Assembly: GCA_024206195.1 (NCBI GenBank)
Contig: JAAGZO010000608.1
Location: 1 to 64,000 of the forward strand
Direction: 5' to 3'
DNA length: 64,000 nt
Origin: a bacterium
GTDB lineage: Archaea; Nanoarchaeota; Nanoarchaeia; Woesearchaeales; UBA10216
The translations under genes and the position numbers were made by a program. The notes under the pieces are model-generated. The model was not told the origin of the DNA and did not search any database. It saw nothing but the letters and a program-made list of their open reading frames with translations. Of this stretch, positions 28,700 to 37,012 are shown one piece after another (the first letter of the stretch is position 1; each line of letters opens with the position of its first letter).

Positions 28700-30262
28700 T
28701 CATTTTGGAACAATAGCTTTATACTCTGGATCTAAACGGAATAAAGCAGCGTTTAGTTTAGCCAGTTTTTCAGGTTTCCCCTCTTGATGAGCCTGCAGCG
28801 CATCTTCAATGGGAATGCTATTTACTATTTCCTGTGCTGCAACTTCTGTTAAAGTGTCACCATCTTGATCCATTTGTTTGTCATCCAATTGGACAACACC
28901 CTGATCACGCTTATTCACAGCATTTGCAAATTGATTAATATTCTTATCTTTATCTGCTTTAATCTGCTTATCACGCTCACCGGTTTGGTCAAGATACCAA
29001 TTATAGGCGGTTTTCATATCACCAAGATCAACAGGATTTCCGGTTACAGGGTTATAGCGTCTTTCCCAGTTATTTGTCTGGGCATTACGCACCCACCCCG
29101 TCCGTATAGCATCAATTTGGTCTAATTTCACCCATGTCTTATAATTTTTAGGTGGTACTATGCCATACTGATTAGCCTTGGCAACCAATTCAGGGGAACC
29201 ATTCAAATACAGATTTCCGGCGCTTTCAGTCATCTTAACCCAGTCTGATTGAGTATAATTACTGGCACTTTTACCAGTACCATCAAGATTAAGTTGAGCT
29301 AATTGATCATGAAATGCCATTGCTTCTTTGTGCATTTCACTAAATTTCTGGCCGGTTTTCAGTTCAGCAGGAACGTCTTTATCCGCAGCAAACACATCAA
29401 TGTCAGCATGTCTATTCTTTGTATTCTGGATAGACTTCTCATAAGCGGCATTTTGTTCTGCTTCCTGTTTTATTGCAGCCTGTCCGGTTTCCCATTCAGT
29501 TTTAACATTGGTTATCTTGGCTTCTAAATCGGCGGTTATTTTTTTTATATCATCAGCGTATTTTGCAGAATCTTCCTGTCGGATTTTATCATTCAATACG
29601 ATAGCTTTTTTGTACAAATCAATGTTTTCAATCTCATCACCTTCATCGACCTTATTGATCCTTTCCAGTGTTTCATTGTACTGTTGGATGCTATCAGTAA
29701 CATTTTGAACAGGTGCCGGCTGTTCGGTTGGAACAGTTGCCGGTTTTGCCTTGAGTTCATCAAAGTCTTTCTGCAACGCTGCTATTTTTGACTCATACTC
29801 TGCCTTGGTAGATTCCCTGCCTCTTTCTTCTGCCGCTTTAATATCCTGCGGCCCCTTAACGGTTTTCAGATAGTGGTTATTCTTCTGAGCGCCGATGTAA
29901 GATTTGAAAAGATCATCAGGGTTTTTGTGGGTAATAAAAGGTCTTTTTCTCCCACTCTCATCAGTGTATTCCTCATCATGCTTCTGAATCATTTCTTCTG
30001 TAATCGTCCAATTTCGAGCGTCATCCGTTGGTTGATCAGCTAATTCTGGTGCCGGCGCCGGTTGTGCTTCGGCTTCAGGTTCAACTACATCACCCGCAGG
30101 GCTGGGTTCTTGTGGGGCTTCTTCGCCAACTATTTCAGCAGCAGTAATACGATCAATTTCATCCATATCTTCTGGTGTCGCACCACTATCCTTGTCTTGG
30201 ATTGCCGCAAAAGCACTTGACCTTTCAGCTTCCGTCTTAAAGGTTAATGTTTCATCTGACAT
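28700..30262 (-). CDS. putative scaffolding protein
   Basis: About 520 residues from the ATG at 30262, which has GGAG about six bases upstream (a TTG at 30274 is the alternative). The N-terminus is acidic and Pro/Ala-rich (residues about 35-80), the middle is a long Lys/Glu coiled coil, and the protein is soluble with no enzyme motif. Position between portal and capsid and this composition fit a scaffold that directs capsid assembly. A C-terminal basic helix for coat binding is not obvious. Confidence 0.6.
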   Translation of the reverse strand: MSDETLTFKTEAERSSAFAAIQDKDSGATPEDMDEIDRITAAEIVGEEAPQEPSPAGDVVEPEAEAQPAPAPELADQPTDDARNWTITEEMIQKHDEEYTDESGRKRPFITHKNPDDLFKSYIGAQKNNHYLKTVKGPQDIKAAEERGRESTKAEYESKIAALQKDFDELKAKPATVPTEQPAPVQNVTDSIQQYNETLERINKVDEGDEIENIDLYKKAIVLNDKIRQEDSAKYADDIKKITADLEAKITNVKTEWETGQAAIKQEAEQNAAYEKSIQNTKNRHADIDVFAADKDVPAELKTGQKFSEMHKEAMAFHDQLAQLNLDGTGKSASNYTQSDWVKMTESAGNLYLNGSPELVAKANQYGIVPPKNYKTWVKLDQIDAIRTGWVRNAQTNNWERRYNPVTGNPVDLGDMKTAYNWYLDQTGERDKQIKADKDKNINQFANAVNKRDQGVVQLDDKQMDQDGDTLTEVAAQEIVNSIPIEDALQAHQEGKPEKLAKLNAALFRLDPEYKAIVPK

Positions 30263-30276
30263 ACTTCTCTCCAATT

Positions 30277-32421
30277 TTAGAGTTGTAAGGGTTCTTGTAT
30301 ATTAAAAGCTTGCTCTTCCATGGCTGGTTCGGCCTGTTGAGCAAACTCAGGGTTTGCGGGTGCTTCTTGTTGTGGCAAAGGCTGTGGTTGCTGAGATATC
30401 ATATCTTGCATTTCATTAGGCTGTTGCTGCGTTTGGCTCAACATGGCAACTACTTTCTCTATCTGAGCGCCAATTTGAAGTGACATTAATTCACCTTGTT
30501 TTGCGCTTGCCTCGGTATTTGTTATTTGTGCGATAGATGCCATTCTTGCCTTAACAATTTCTAATGTCAAAGCTTCGGTAATCTGTGCTTTTTTCTCTTC
30601 AGAAATAGATGTAGTCTTAAAAAGTTCGGTATATGAAATTGCCATCGCTTCGGTGAATTCAGGCGGCATACTTTCAAGAATCGATGCAATATCAGCCCTG
30701 TCTCTCAACTGCTTGCTAAGATTGTTCTCTGATTCTGTAATTGAAATACTTATCCGAGGCATATCTTCAACTTGATTTTTAACCATTCCACCAGGCAACT
30801 CTTCATTTAGAATAGCCATTTTCTTGCCATCTTTTGAAGTAAACCTGCGCTCGTTTCCTGCATAACTGACTTGCGCCTGGTTAAAATAAGCCTCTGCCAT
30901 CCTCTCTCTAACATGTTTTACACGCCTATCAATGGTCAAAGTACCTATTTTATTCACCTTTAACTTCATTGCATATAAAGAAGCAGGTTCGGAAGCGCCT
31001 TGAGTTTCACCACTTGCAGCAGCAGAAACACCAGGTATTCTATCCATAAACTCAAATGTCTGCTCTACCTGACGGGTAAGCTCGGGACTTATTTGTGCGT
31101 CTGTTAAATGTGTTGCAAAATTCTTCGGGTCACCATCAACGCCCCAACTCTCTGAAGGATCATTATGATTCTTTTCAAAATCTTCCTGAGTAGTCTCATC
31201 CGGCAATGCCGATTTGTTATAAACCAATCCACCACCTAATTGATTTGCAAGCAGTTCCCATTTCTTCGATTGTGCATAATTCAAATCTTTTTGTGGATCA
31301 ATTAAAGCCTGTACTTTCCCTTGATTTCTACCAGCAATATCTCTGTTTGTGGTAAATTGAATGATGGGAAGACCCTTAATCTGCACTTCAGGCTTACCAT
31401 TCTCAAGTAGGTCATAAGGCCACAATTCCGGTGATATAGTTGCTGAATAATGTATTTTGTCTGTATAAGGGACTATTTTTGCTTGCCCTTCCTGAAAGTT
31501 CTCTACACCATTCATTTGGGCAAACATCGCAAGTTCTTCATTATCATTAGTAACCGGAAAAGGAATCCAATCGCCATTACTGTTCCTTGCAATTATGCGC
31601 TTTTTGTGGATTTCTTCTACCCAATGGGCTTCAATTATGTGATATGCGTTCTTAAAGCGCGGGAAAGGATAGTCATATTCATAAAGATCCGGCTCGGTAA
31701 AATCCATTCCCAACTTCTCTTCACGAAGTTTTTCAGCTTCTAAGCGCGGGGAAGATGGTAGTTTGGGAAAAGTGTTTTCCATCTGTTGTATCGTCATGTG
31801 GCCCTGTTTCCAAGCCTTCATGCAATCCCTATCATCATCAGTCTTCCAATAAGGATCTATTACCCAACGCATAGGAAGCGCTCTTTTAAAGCATATACTT
31901 CCCAAAGGATCGAATTCATTTGTTACCTGGACTTCCATTATTCCAAGATGAATTACACCATCTTCAATCATTAATCCATAGTGATAATCATAATTACATA
32001 TTTCTTTATCACAATAATAAGCGTTTTCCATAGCCTCGATACCAGTAGTCTTAACACCATTTACCGGATTAAAAGCAAAATCATACTCATCAGCAATAAT
32101 CATTCCGGTAAAAGTGGCTATTTTCTGCTTAATCATGTTGTATTGGGCAATTCTCTGTTCCTGCTCAAGCTTCCACTGACGGGTTTCCGCTTCCCATTGC
32201 TCATTTTCAGCACCAAAACACATGCGCCACGCATTAACCATGGAATAGAATTCCCACCGGTTTGCTTCCCATGCATTTGAATATTCTTGTCTTATTTTGC
32301 GGATTAACTCAAAATCTGAAGATTTTACTTCGTTGCGGGGCATTCTTGATACGAAAGGTGCGCCACCTCTATAATTAGTACTGTTATTATCAATAATGCG
32401 TGTATCATCATAACTTCCCAT
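30277..32421 (-). CDS. portal protein (P22-like size)
   Basis: A 714-residue protein forming the ring through which DNA is packaged. Helical N-terminus (FELIRKIRQEYSNAWEANRWEFY), a long central wing/stem region, QALIDPQKDLNYAQSKKWELLANQ typical of large portal proteins, and a Gln/Pro-rich helical tail (barrel-like) from about 640. Length matches P22-type portals (about 725). It is the first gene of the head block, upstream of scaffold and coat, and separated from the terminase genes by the sugar cassette. Confidence 0.75.
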   Translation of the reverse strand: MGSYDDTRIIDNNSTNYRGGAPFVSRMPRNEVKSSDFELIRKIRQEYSNAWEANRWEFYSMVNAWRMCFGAENEQWEAETRQWKLEQEQRIAQYNMIKQKIATFTGMIIADEYDFAFNPVNGVKTTGIEAMENAYYCDKEICNYDYHYGLMIEDGVIHLGIMEVQVTNEFDPLGSICFKRALPMRWVIDPYWKTDDDRDCMKAWKQGHMTIQQMENTFPKLPSSPRLEAEKLREEKLGMDFTEPDLYEYDYPFPRFKNAYHIIEAHWVEEIHKKRIIARNSNGDWIPFPVTNDNEELAMFAQMNGVENFQEGQAKIVPYTDKIHYSATISPELWPYDLLENGKPEVQIKGLPIIQFTTNRDIAGRNQGKVQALIDPQKDLNYAQSKKWELLANQLGGGLVYNKSALPDETTQEDFEKNHNDPSESWGVDGDPKNFATHLTDAQISPELTRQVEQTFEFMDRIPGVSAAASGETQGASEPASLYAMKLKVNKIGTLTIDRRVKHVRERMAEAYFNQAQVSYAGNERRFTSKDGKKMAILNEELPGGMVKNQVEDMPRISISITESENNLSKQLRDRADIASILESMPPEFTEAMAISYTELFKTTSISEEKKAQITEALTLEIVKARMASIAQITNTEASAKQGELMSLQIGAQIEKVVAMLSQTQQQPNEMQDMISQQPQPLPQQEAPANPEFAQQAEPAMEEQAFNIQEPLQL

Positions 32422-32708
32422 TAACCATCTCCCATCACTACTATTGGCACTTGTTTTAGGTCAAAAACCTGTTTTGGGACAGGCTCTACTGAATAATTAT
32501 TAAGACCTTTTATGTTAACTTCATACCAACCAATGTTACTACCGGTTTTTTTGCATAAAGAATCGTTGCATTGAATCTTAATTCTTCCGACAGTATCATC
32601 CGAGACAATTAACAGAATCTTTGGAATGATTACTTTTTCTTCTTTTAACTTATGATATCTTGGTTCCTTGTGAACTTCACCGGGACAATGAATTACAATG
32701 TCTTTCAT
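32421..32708 (-). CDS. small protein with a Cys pair, start next to terminator
   Basis: A 95-residue protein with C-N-D-S-L-C and beta-rich sequence that loosely resembles Com-type zinc ribbons (only two cysteines here, plus one at residue 8). Its ATG at 32708 lies right after the T-tract of an intrinsic terminator and has no Shine-Dalgarno, which is odd. Expression may need read-through. Its stop overlaps the portal start by one base. Confidence 0.5.
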   Translation of the reverse strand: MKDIVIHCPGEVHKEPRYHKLKEEKVIIPKILLIVSDDTVGRIKIQCNDSLCKKTGSNIGWYEVNIKGLNNYSVEPVPKQVFDLKQVPIVVMGDG

Positions 32709-32710
32709 AA

Positions 32711-32752
32711 ATAAAAAAGCCCAGACAGCGTATACAATACACTATCCAGGCT
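32711..32752 (-). terminator. intrinsic terminator
   Basis: On the minus strand AGCCTGGATAGTGTA pairs with TACGCTGTCTGGGCT around a short loop: 15 pairs with several G-U wobbles, hairpin at 32718-32752, followed by six T then ATTT. It would end the small RNA below and most leftward transcription entering from the cassette. Confidence 0.85.
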
Positions 32753-32857
32753 CAATTCCTCTCGTTGGCGTACGATATGGACTCTTGGAACATAATAAGC
32801 TCGCTGCTGTATGTTCACCGTACGCCAGAGAAGTATCTTAACTAATAATTATGATAT
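32711..32857 (-). ncRNA. candidate stand-alone structured small RNA
   Basis: About 147 bases between a good promoter and a strong terminator, with no gene inside. Stem 1 pairs CTCT plus GGCGTACG (32819-32830) with CGTACGCC (32767-32774) and AGAG (32759-32762), leaving a four-base bulge. Nested stem 2 pairs GAACATA (32810-32816) with TATGTTC (32788-32794). The terminator is stem 3. I do not recognise a known RNA family. It lies just upstream of the portal operon and could be a regulatory RNA, a packaging-type RNA or a leader. Confidence 0.6.
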
Positions 32858-32863
32858 ATCTAT

Positions 32864-32892
32864 ATAATACATCATTTTATTGCAAAAATCAA
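32864..32892 (-). promoter_or_regulatory. sigma70-type promoter
   Basis: TTGATT at 32887-32892, a 17-base spacer, and TATTAT at 32864-32869, read on the minus strand. Start of transcription would be near 32857, driving the structured RNA and possibly the portal operon. Confidence 0.65.
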
Positions 32893-32907
32893 CACGTTTC
32901 TTTTAAA

Positions 32908-32943
32908 AGACAAGATTTGTCTCATTTGGGACAGGTTTTGTCC
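32908..32943. promoter_or_regulatory. pair of operator-like palindromes
   Basis: Two 15-base inverted repeats of the form RGACA-N5-TGTCY, at 32908-32922 and 32929-32943. Their centres are 21 bases apart, two helical turns, and they lie just upstream of the -35 box. This spacing suits two protein dimers on one DNA face, more likely an activator than a blocking repressor. The binding protein is unknown. Confidence 0.5.
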
Positions 32944-32949
32944 ACTGTT

Positions 32950-33153
32950 TCATGGTTCATATTTATCAAAATAATTTTCTTCACTCACTCGCTCTATTTT
33001 TAAAGCAAAATAATAATCTTCACCATTTGCGATACAATGCAAAACATTTGTTTCCATTTCAATAAAACTGTTGGGATCGCCAACCAAGCAAACTTCATCA
33101 ATATGATTGCCAATGGTATTAATTATTTCTTTTTTTAATTTATTATCTTCCAA
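32950..33153 (-). CDS. small hypothetical protein
   Basis: A 67-residue protein, acidic, starting MEDNKLKKEIINTIG. It overlaps the end of the LicD-like gene by 19 bases and is the last gene of the cassette before the RNA promoter. No family recognised. Confidence 0.55.
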   Translation of the reverse strand: MEDNKLKKEIINTIGNHIDEVCLVGDPNSFIEMETNVLHCIANGEDYYFALKIERVSEENYFDKYEP

Positions 33154-33713
33154 GTACTTTTATCCTTCCAATTCTTCACCTTCATGTCAATACCGAAACT
33201 ACTTCCACTTCTCTTTGTCAACCAATCCGGATACCAGAAGTCACACAAAGCGCCGGAAAACTTCGGAATGTGGATCTTCGTTCCAAGAAATTCTATTTCA
33301 GGGCCTATCTTGAAATACTCAGCAGGTGCGCCTTTTATTCTCGCGCCAGGGCCTTTGTGATGCCAAAGCCATCCTTTAAATTCAAACTGAAACCAGTTAC
33401 AGCACTTCATCCCTTCGCCATGATTCTTTATGCTTGTCCACCAATGTTTTCCGGATGCTGGATTGACTTGGTGTGTTTCACGCGCTGTATATAATCCCTT
33501 ATCTCTCAATGCCCTAATAAAATGATCAATCTGGCCCTTGTCGACTTTATCAGCCAATATTCCCACATCCATATCACTGTCATCTGTAATCATCCCCTTT
33601 TCTCGCACATACCCGAGTAATGAACCATAAGCAAGGAAGAAGTAAGGATATATCTCAGCTTCCCGAGCCGCTTGCACCTGAAGGGCAAATTGTTGTTCTA
33701 GGTATTTATTCAA
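33135..33713 (-). CDS. LicD-family phosphotransferase-like protein
   Basis: A 192-residue protein of the LicD/fukutin-like nucleotidyltransferase fold. LicD proteins move a phospho-alcohol such as phosphocholine from a CDP carrier to a glycan. The key segment is AYGSLLGYVREKGMITDDSD followed by MDVGI: Gly-Ser turn, then the acidic cluster that binds metal. A YPDW-x-T-x-R-x5-G element near the end is shared with the second LicD-like protein at 52893. The start is TTG at 33713 with AAGGAATT upstream and overlaps the previous gene. A cytidylyltransferase at 47522 could supply its donor. Confidence 0.8.
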   Translation of the reverse strand: MNKYLEQQFALQVQAAREAEIYPYFFLAYGSLLGYVREKGMITDDSDMDVGILADKVDKGQIDHFIRALRDKGLYTARETHQVNPASGKHWWTSIKNHGEGMKCCNWFQFEFKGWLWHHKGPGARIKGAPAEYFKIGPEIEFLGTKIHIPKFSGALCDFWYPDWLTKRSGSSFGIDMKVKNWKDKSTWKIIN

Positions 33714-34635
33714 GGAATTCCTTCCACCACGGCGCCACCTTCTTCCAAGTCCAATGCTTCAATATCTCTCTACGGTTATTCTTTCCCATCAATACACACC
33801 AAACACGTTCACCTTTTAAATATGCAATATACTGCTTGAATTTATTAATTACTTCCGGTAAATCTTCCCGTTTAGTAGGTTTCTCAATCAAATATCCGTT
33901 ATATCCACTTTCAATTAACTCAGGGACGATTCCTACAGTAGTTGAAATGACAGGTTTTCCTGATGCACTCGCTTCCAATGCTGGAAATGGGCCACCTTCA
34001 AACAGGCTTGTACAGATAAAGCAGTCAATATCCTTATACCATTCTGCCATTTCCTGCTCATTGAGTGCGTCTTTGTGATTCCGGCAATTGATTTTAAACT
34101 TAACCTTTTTCCCTAAACATTCCATTAATGGCTGTAAGATTAGTTCATAACCCTTGATATCCCATTTCGGACAACCTTCTTTGCCTTTTTTCTCACCAAA
34201 TCCACCAGAAGTCTTCTGCCCACACCATCCCACTGTGAATTCACCTTTATGCTTCCTTGGTGTGAATATAGTCTCATCCACCGCATTTGGAATGTAATAA
34301 GTCTCAGGATTTAACTGAATGATATCATCGTAAATCTCTTTGGAAATAGCTACCATTTTACTGAATTTAGGAATAGACACCTTTGCTTCTTTGTGCCATT
34401 TAAGCTCATAGTTGTGCTGACAGACACCACCGGAAAATCCTTTCCTATGTGCATACTTCTGTCCATAAAGCCAATTTAACGCATGGATGCGGTCATACTT
34501 AGCCAACTTGTCACCGTTTAAATCAGGGCCATTGTACTTGGTAATGTCCATATCAGGCAGGTGTTTTATTATCATGTCGGCAGTTTTGTCGAAGGCCCAG
34601 CCGGGAACGTCAGACCAGAGTAGGATTTTATTCAT
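33706..34635 (-). CDS. GT4-like glycosyltransferase
   Basis: A 309-residue GT-B enzyme. N-terminus MNKILLWSDVPGWAF leads a Rossmann-like domain, then IPNAVDETIFTP, VGWCGQKTS, and the donor-site segment FEGGPFPALEASASGKPVIST with an intact E-x7-E motif. Cytoplasmic, no membrane helix. It overlaps its neighbours on both sides by four to eight bases. The next gene is a clear paralog (MKLLLLYDVRGWAW start), suggesting tandem duplication followed by change of sugar specificity. Confidence 0.85.
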   Translation of the reverse strand: MNKILLWSDVPGWAFDKTADMIIKHLPDMDITKYNGPDLNGDKLAKYDRIHALNWLYGQKYAHRKGFSGGVCQHNYELKWHKEAKVSIPKFSKMVAISKEIYDDIIQLNPETYYIPNAVDETIFTPRKHKGEFTVGWCGQKTSGGFGEKKGKEGCPKWDIKGYELILQPLMECLGKKVKFKINCRNHKDALNEQEMAEWYKDIDCFICTSLFEGGPFPALEASASGKPVISTTVGIVPELIESGYNGYLIEKPTKREDLPEVINKFKQYIAYLKGERVWCVLMGKNNRREILKHWTWKKVAPWWKEFLE

Positions 34636-35618
34636 AGTTTCTTCCCATGCTTCTTAAATACCTTCGCCCATGCTTTTGACCTTTGTTTCCATGTCCATGA
34701 TTGTTCTATGGTTTGGCGAGCGTTTACACCTAACTTCTTATATACCTCTCTTTGTTGTTCAGCGCTCTTGATTAATAATCCAAAATCATGTGTAACTTTT
34801 AAAGCTTCCTCTTTATTGTGATATCTACCTACTAAAAATCCATTTTTAATTAAACAACCACCAATATCTAATTTTTCATGCGTTATAACTTCCGGTGCCG
34901 CCCCAATAGCCGTACTGATACAAGGAACACCACAGGCCATTGCTTCAAATAAAGGATTAGGTGTGCCGGTGCCTAGACCTGTATGAATGAATAAATCCAA
35001 TCCGTTATACCATTTCACCATATCTTTATGAGGAATGGCGTTCTTGAAAGTCTTTGCCATTATTTTAAATTCAATGCGCTTATTACCTCTAAAGCTTTCC
35101 ACAAGTGGCTTCAATACATGCTGGTATCCATGCATGTCAATTGAACCTGCACCCTTGCTCAATCGTCCCTCGGTAGGCTGACCCATCCACCCCACAACGA
35201 ATTTGTCATGCTTAATCGGATATGGCTGAAACATTTCTTCATCCACACCATTCTGGCAAAGATAAATATTCTTATTCAATTTCCATTTCTTAACTTCATC
35301 ATACAATATTCGGGAAACACAGGTCAATGCGTCATATTTCGGTAATCTTAAACACGCCATACCAAAATGCTTATAGTAATAATTGTGTGAGGATATTCCT
35401 GCGCTTACACCTTTATATTGTCGCGCCCATCGCTTTCCTTCCAGCCAGCCCATCCAAGATATGTGGTGATACTTTTTGAATACCCATTTATTATTCTTGA
35501 TGTTCTTACTTGACATTATATCAATTTTGTCAAAATCTTTTTTAAGATGTTTTTGCAAAGCCTTAGACTTAAAATACCAAGCCCAACCTCTCACATCATA
35601 CAGTAGTAATAGTTTCAT
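34632..35618 (-). CDS. GT4-like glycosyltransferase, paralog
   Basis: A 328-residue GT-B enzyme related to its neighbour at 33706. It keeps NGVDEEMF, VGWMGQPTEG and LFEAMACGVPCIST, but the first glutamate of the E-x7-E motif is replaced (GTGTPNPLFE), which may alter donor binding. Overlap with both neighbours is ATGA-type. Probably extends the same glycan. Confidence 0.8.
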   Translation of the reverse strand: MKLLLLYDVRGWAWYFKSKALQKHLKKDFDKIDIMSSKNIKNNKWVFKKYHHISWMGWLEGKRWARQYKGVSAGISSHNYYYKHFGMACLRLPKYDALTCVSRILYDEVKKWKLNKNIYLCQNGVDEEMFQPYPIKHDKFVVGWMGQPTEGRLSKGAGSIDMHGYQHVLKPLVESFRGNKRIEFKIMAKTFKNAIPHKDMVKWYNGLDLFIHTGLGTGTPNPLFEAMACGVPCISTAIGAAPEVITHEKLDIGGCLIKNGFLVGRYHNKEEALKVTHDFGLLIKSAEQQREVYKKLGVNARQTIEQSWTWKQRSKAWAKVFKKHGKKL

Positions 35619-35797
35619 TCTTCATAAGCCTTTACTTCTAAAATTGGTGTTTCAAATATTTTATTCTGCGCAGGAAATGGAATAAGAAAAACTTTTGTAT
35701 CAGTTTTAAGCATATAATATTCTATTCCCTTTATTCCTTTTTCTTTCATCCATTCGGCTTGTTTCCTCATTTCTGCTATTGTTAAATTTTTGCTCAT
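35615..35797 (-). CDS. small hypothetical protein
   Basis: A 60-residue protein with a helical start (TIAEMRKQAEWMKEKGIKG) and beta-rich end. ATGA overlaps with the genes on both sides show it belongs to the translated chain. No family recognised. Confidence 0.6.
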   Translation of the reverse strand: MSKNLTIAEMRKQAEWMKEKGIKGIEYYMLKTDTKVFLIPFPAQNKIFETPILEVKAYEE

Positions 35798-35970
35798 TCT
35801 GTTTCTATCCTTACAGTCACTTTATTAACGTAATTACATTCAGGACATTTTGCCTCTAACACTGATTGGGTAAGATGGCTAATGAATTCAATTGTTTTCT
35901 GGTCAACACCATCTATATTGCTTATTATCAGCAATGTATGGCATTTTGCACATTCAGCAGCTATCTTCAT
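35794..35970 (-). CDS. small zinc-ribbon protein
   Basis: A 58-residue protein starting MKIAAECAKCHTLLII, with C-x2-C near residue 7 and a second C-P-E-C near residue 44, the spacing of a zinc ribbon. ATG at 35970 overlaps the methyltransferase stop (TGATG), and its own stop overlaps the next start. May bind nucleic acid or protein; function unknown. Confidence 0.65.
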   Translation of the reverse strand: MKIAAECAKCHTLLIISNIDGVDQKTIEFISHLTQSVLEAKCPECNYVNKVTVRIETE

Positions 35971-36455
35971 CACAAATCCATTTCTTCTAACACATCCAGG
36001 TTTATTTTATTGCTTATCGCAGTAGTCCAAGGCTTTAATTTCTTGTAATCATATCGGTATTTATATTTCTCAAATCGTGCGGTATACCGACAATTGCATT
36101 CGCGGTGACTGTCGTGGGCAACTATGATATCGGCGTTATTATATTTGTCAATTGTCCGGCCTCTAAATCTCGCAATCGGATGATCTACAAAAACCAATCC
36201 CCAATTTAACTTATATTCAGGAAGCCCAAGCCATTTGTCCACCAGTCTTATTTCATGCCAATCTCTTCTAAGACTTGCAAATTCATTCATCCACGTTTCA
36301 TTAGACTCAAACGAAATTAGTTTCCTTCCGGCCACCCCACACATGCTATGAAGCAAAAGAGTACTTCCATCCCCACATCCCAATTCCAGTACCGGCCCTT
36401 TTGTCAGTCCCATACATGCTACTAATAAGGGTTGATGGGTTTGGTATTTATTCAT
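35970..36455 (-). CDS. SAM-dependent methyltransferase-like protein
   Basis: A 161-residue class I methyltransferase-type Rossmann fold. Motif I is VLELGCGDGSTLLL, followed by LISFESN as the acidic end of strand 2 and WGLVFVDHP as motif IV. Smaller than average (usually 200 or more), with a short basic C-terminus. It lies inside the sugar cassette, so a sugar or cell-envelope acceptor is likelier than DNA. Confidence 0.7.
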   Translation of the reverse strand: MNKYQTHQPLLVACMGLTKGPVLELGCGDGSTLLLHSMCGVAGRKLISFESNETWMNEFASLRRDWHEIRLVDKWLGLPEYKLNWGLVFVDHPIARFRGRTIDKYNNADIIVAHDSHRECNCRYTARFEKYKYRYDYKKLKPWTTAISNKINLDVLEEMDL

Positions 36456-36639
36456 TATATTGTCCGGTTTTCATTATTTCCTTTTCAGTTGTCCATTTTA
36501 TTTCTGGGGATGGAATTTCACAGCCCGGCACAATAGTTGCCACTACCCCTATTTTATCACCATCTTCACAAATAACTATTAGTTGTTTTCTACGATCATC
36601 TTTTGCATAAAATTTTTTCCCATTTTTTACTTTATTCAT
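36448..36639 (-). CDS. small hypothetical protein
   Basis: A 63-residue protein, basic N-terminus and beta-rich centre (LIVICEDGDKIGVVATIVPG). Overlaps the methyltransferase start by eight bases. No family recognised. Confidence 0.55.
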   Translation of the reverse strand: MNKVKNGKKFYAKDDRRKQLIVICEDGDKIGVVATIVPGCEIPSPEIKWTTEKEIMKTGQYNE

Positions 36640-36812
36640 TTCTTTTCCATCAATTCTTCATCAATATACACATTTAAGATTCTTTTAACCTCTTCGTCTG
36701 AATAATCTTTTCTGTGTCTTTTTACCAGCCCACCTATTAAATATTTAGCCTCAAAATGTAATATCAACAACGGCTCATTTATTTTGTACACTTCATACGG
36801 TGATTTATTCAT
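36636..36812 (-). CDS. small hypothetical protein
   Basis: A 58-residue protein starting MNKSPYEVYKINEPLL, with a Lys/Glu-rich helical second half. ATGA overlaps upstream and downstream support it. No family recognised. Confidence 0.6.
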   Translation of the reverse strand: MNKSPYEVYKINEPLLILHFEAKYLIGGLVKRHRKDYSDEEVKRILNVYIDEELMEKK

Positions 36813-37012
36813 CCAACAACATTCCTTTCTATTTTGTCAGCCCTAGTTAAAATCTCTTCCTTCCAACATATAATTGTGTAAGCCCGTGATAGATTGTCAA
36901 TAGCTATTACATTAAAAACATCCCAGCCATATTCTGCCATAGAGTTTAAATCTTCTTGCAATTGTACGTCTTCACAATACTCATCTGTTTCCCATACCAT
37001 CCATTCTTTCAT
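36809..37012 (-). CDS. DUF4177-like small protein
   Basis: A 67-residue protein. The pattern KEWMVWETDE...LNSMAEYGWDVFNVIAID resembles DUF4177, small proteins with a strand, helix, GW turn and strand. Function of that family is unknown. Coupled by ATGA to both neighbours. Confidence 0.55.
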   Translation of the reverse strand: MKEWMVWETDEYCEDVQLQEDLNSMAEYGWDVFNVIAIDNLSRAYTIICWKEEILTRADKIERNVVG

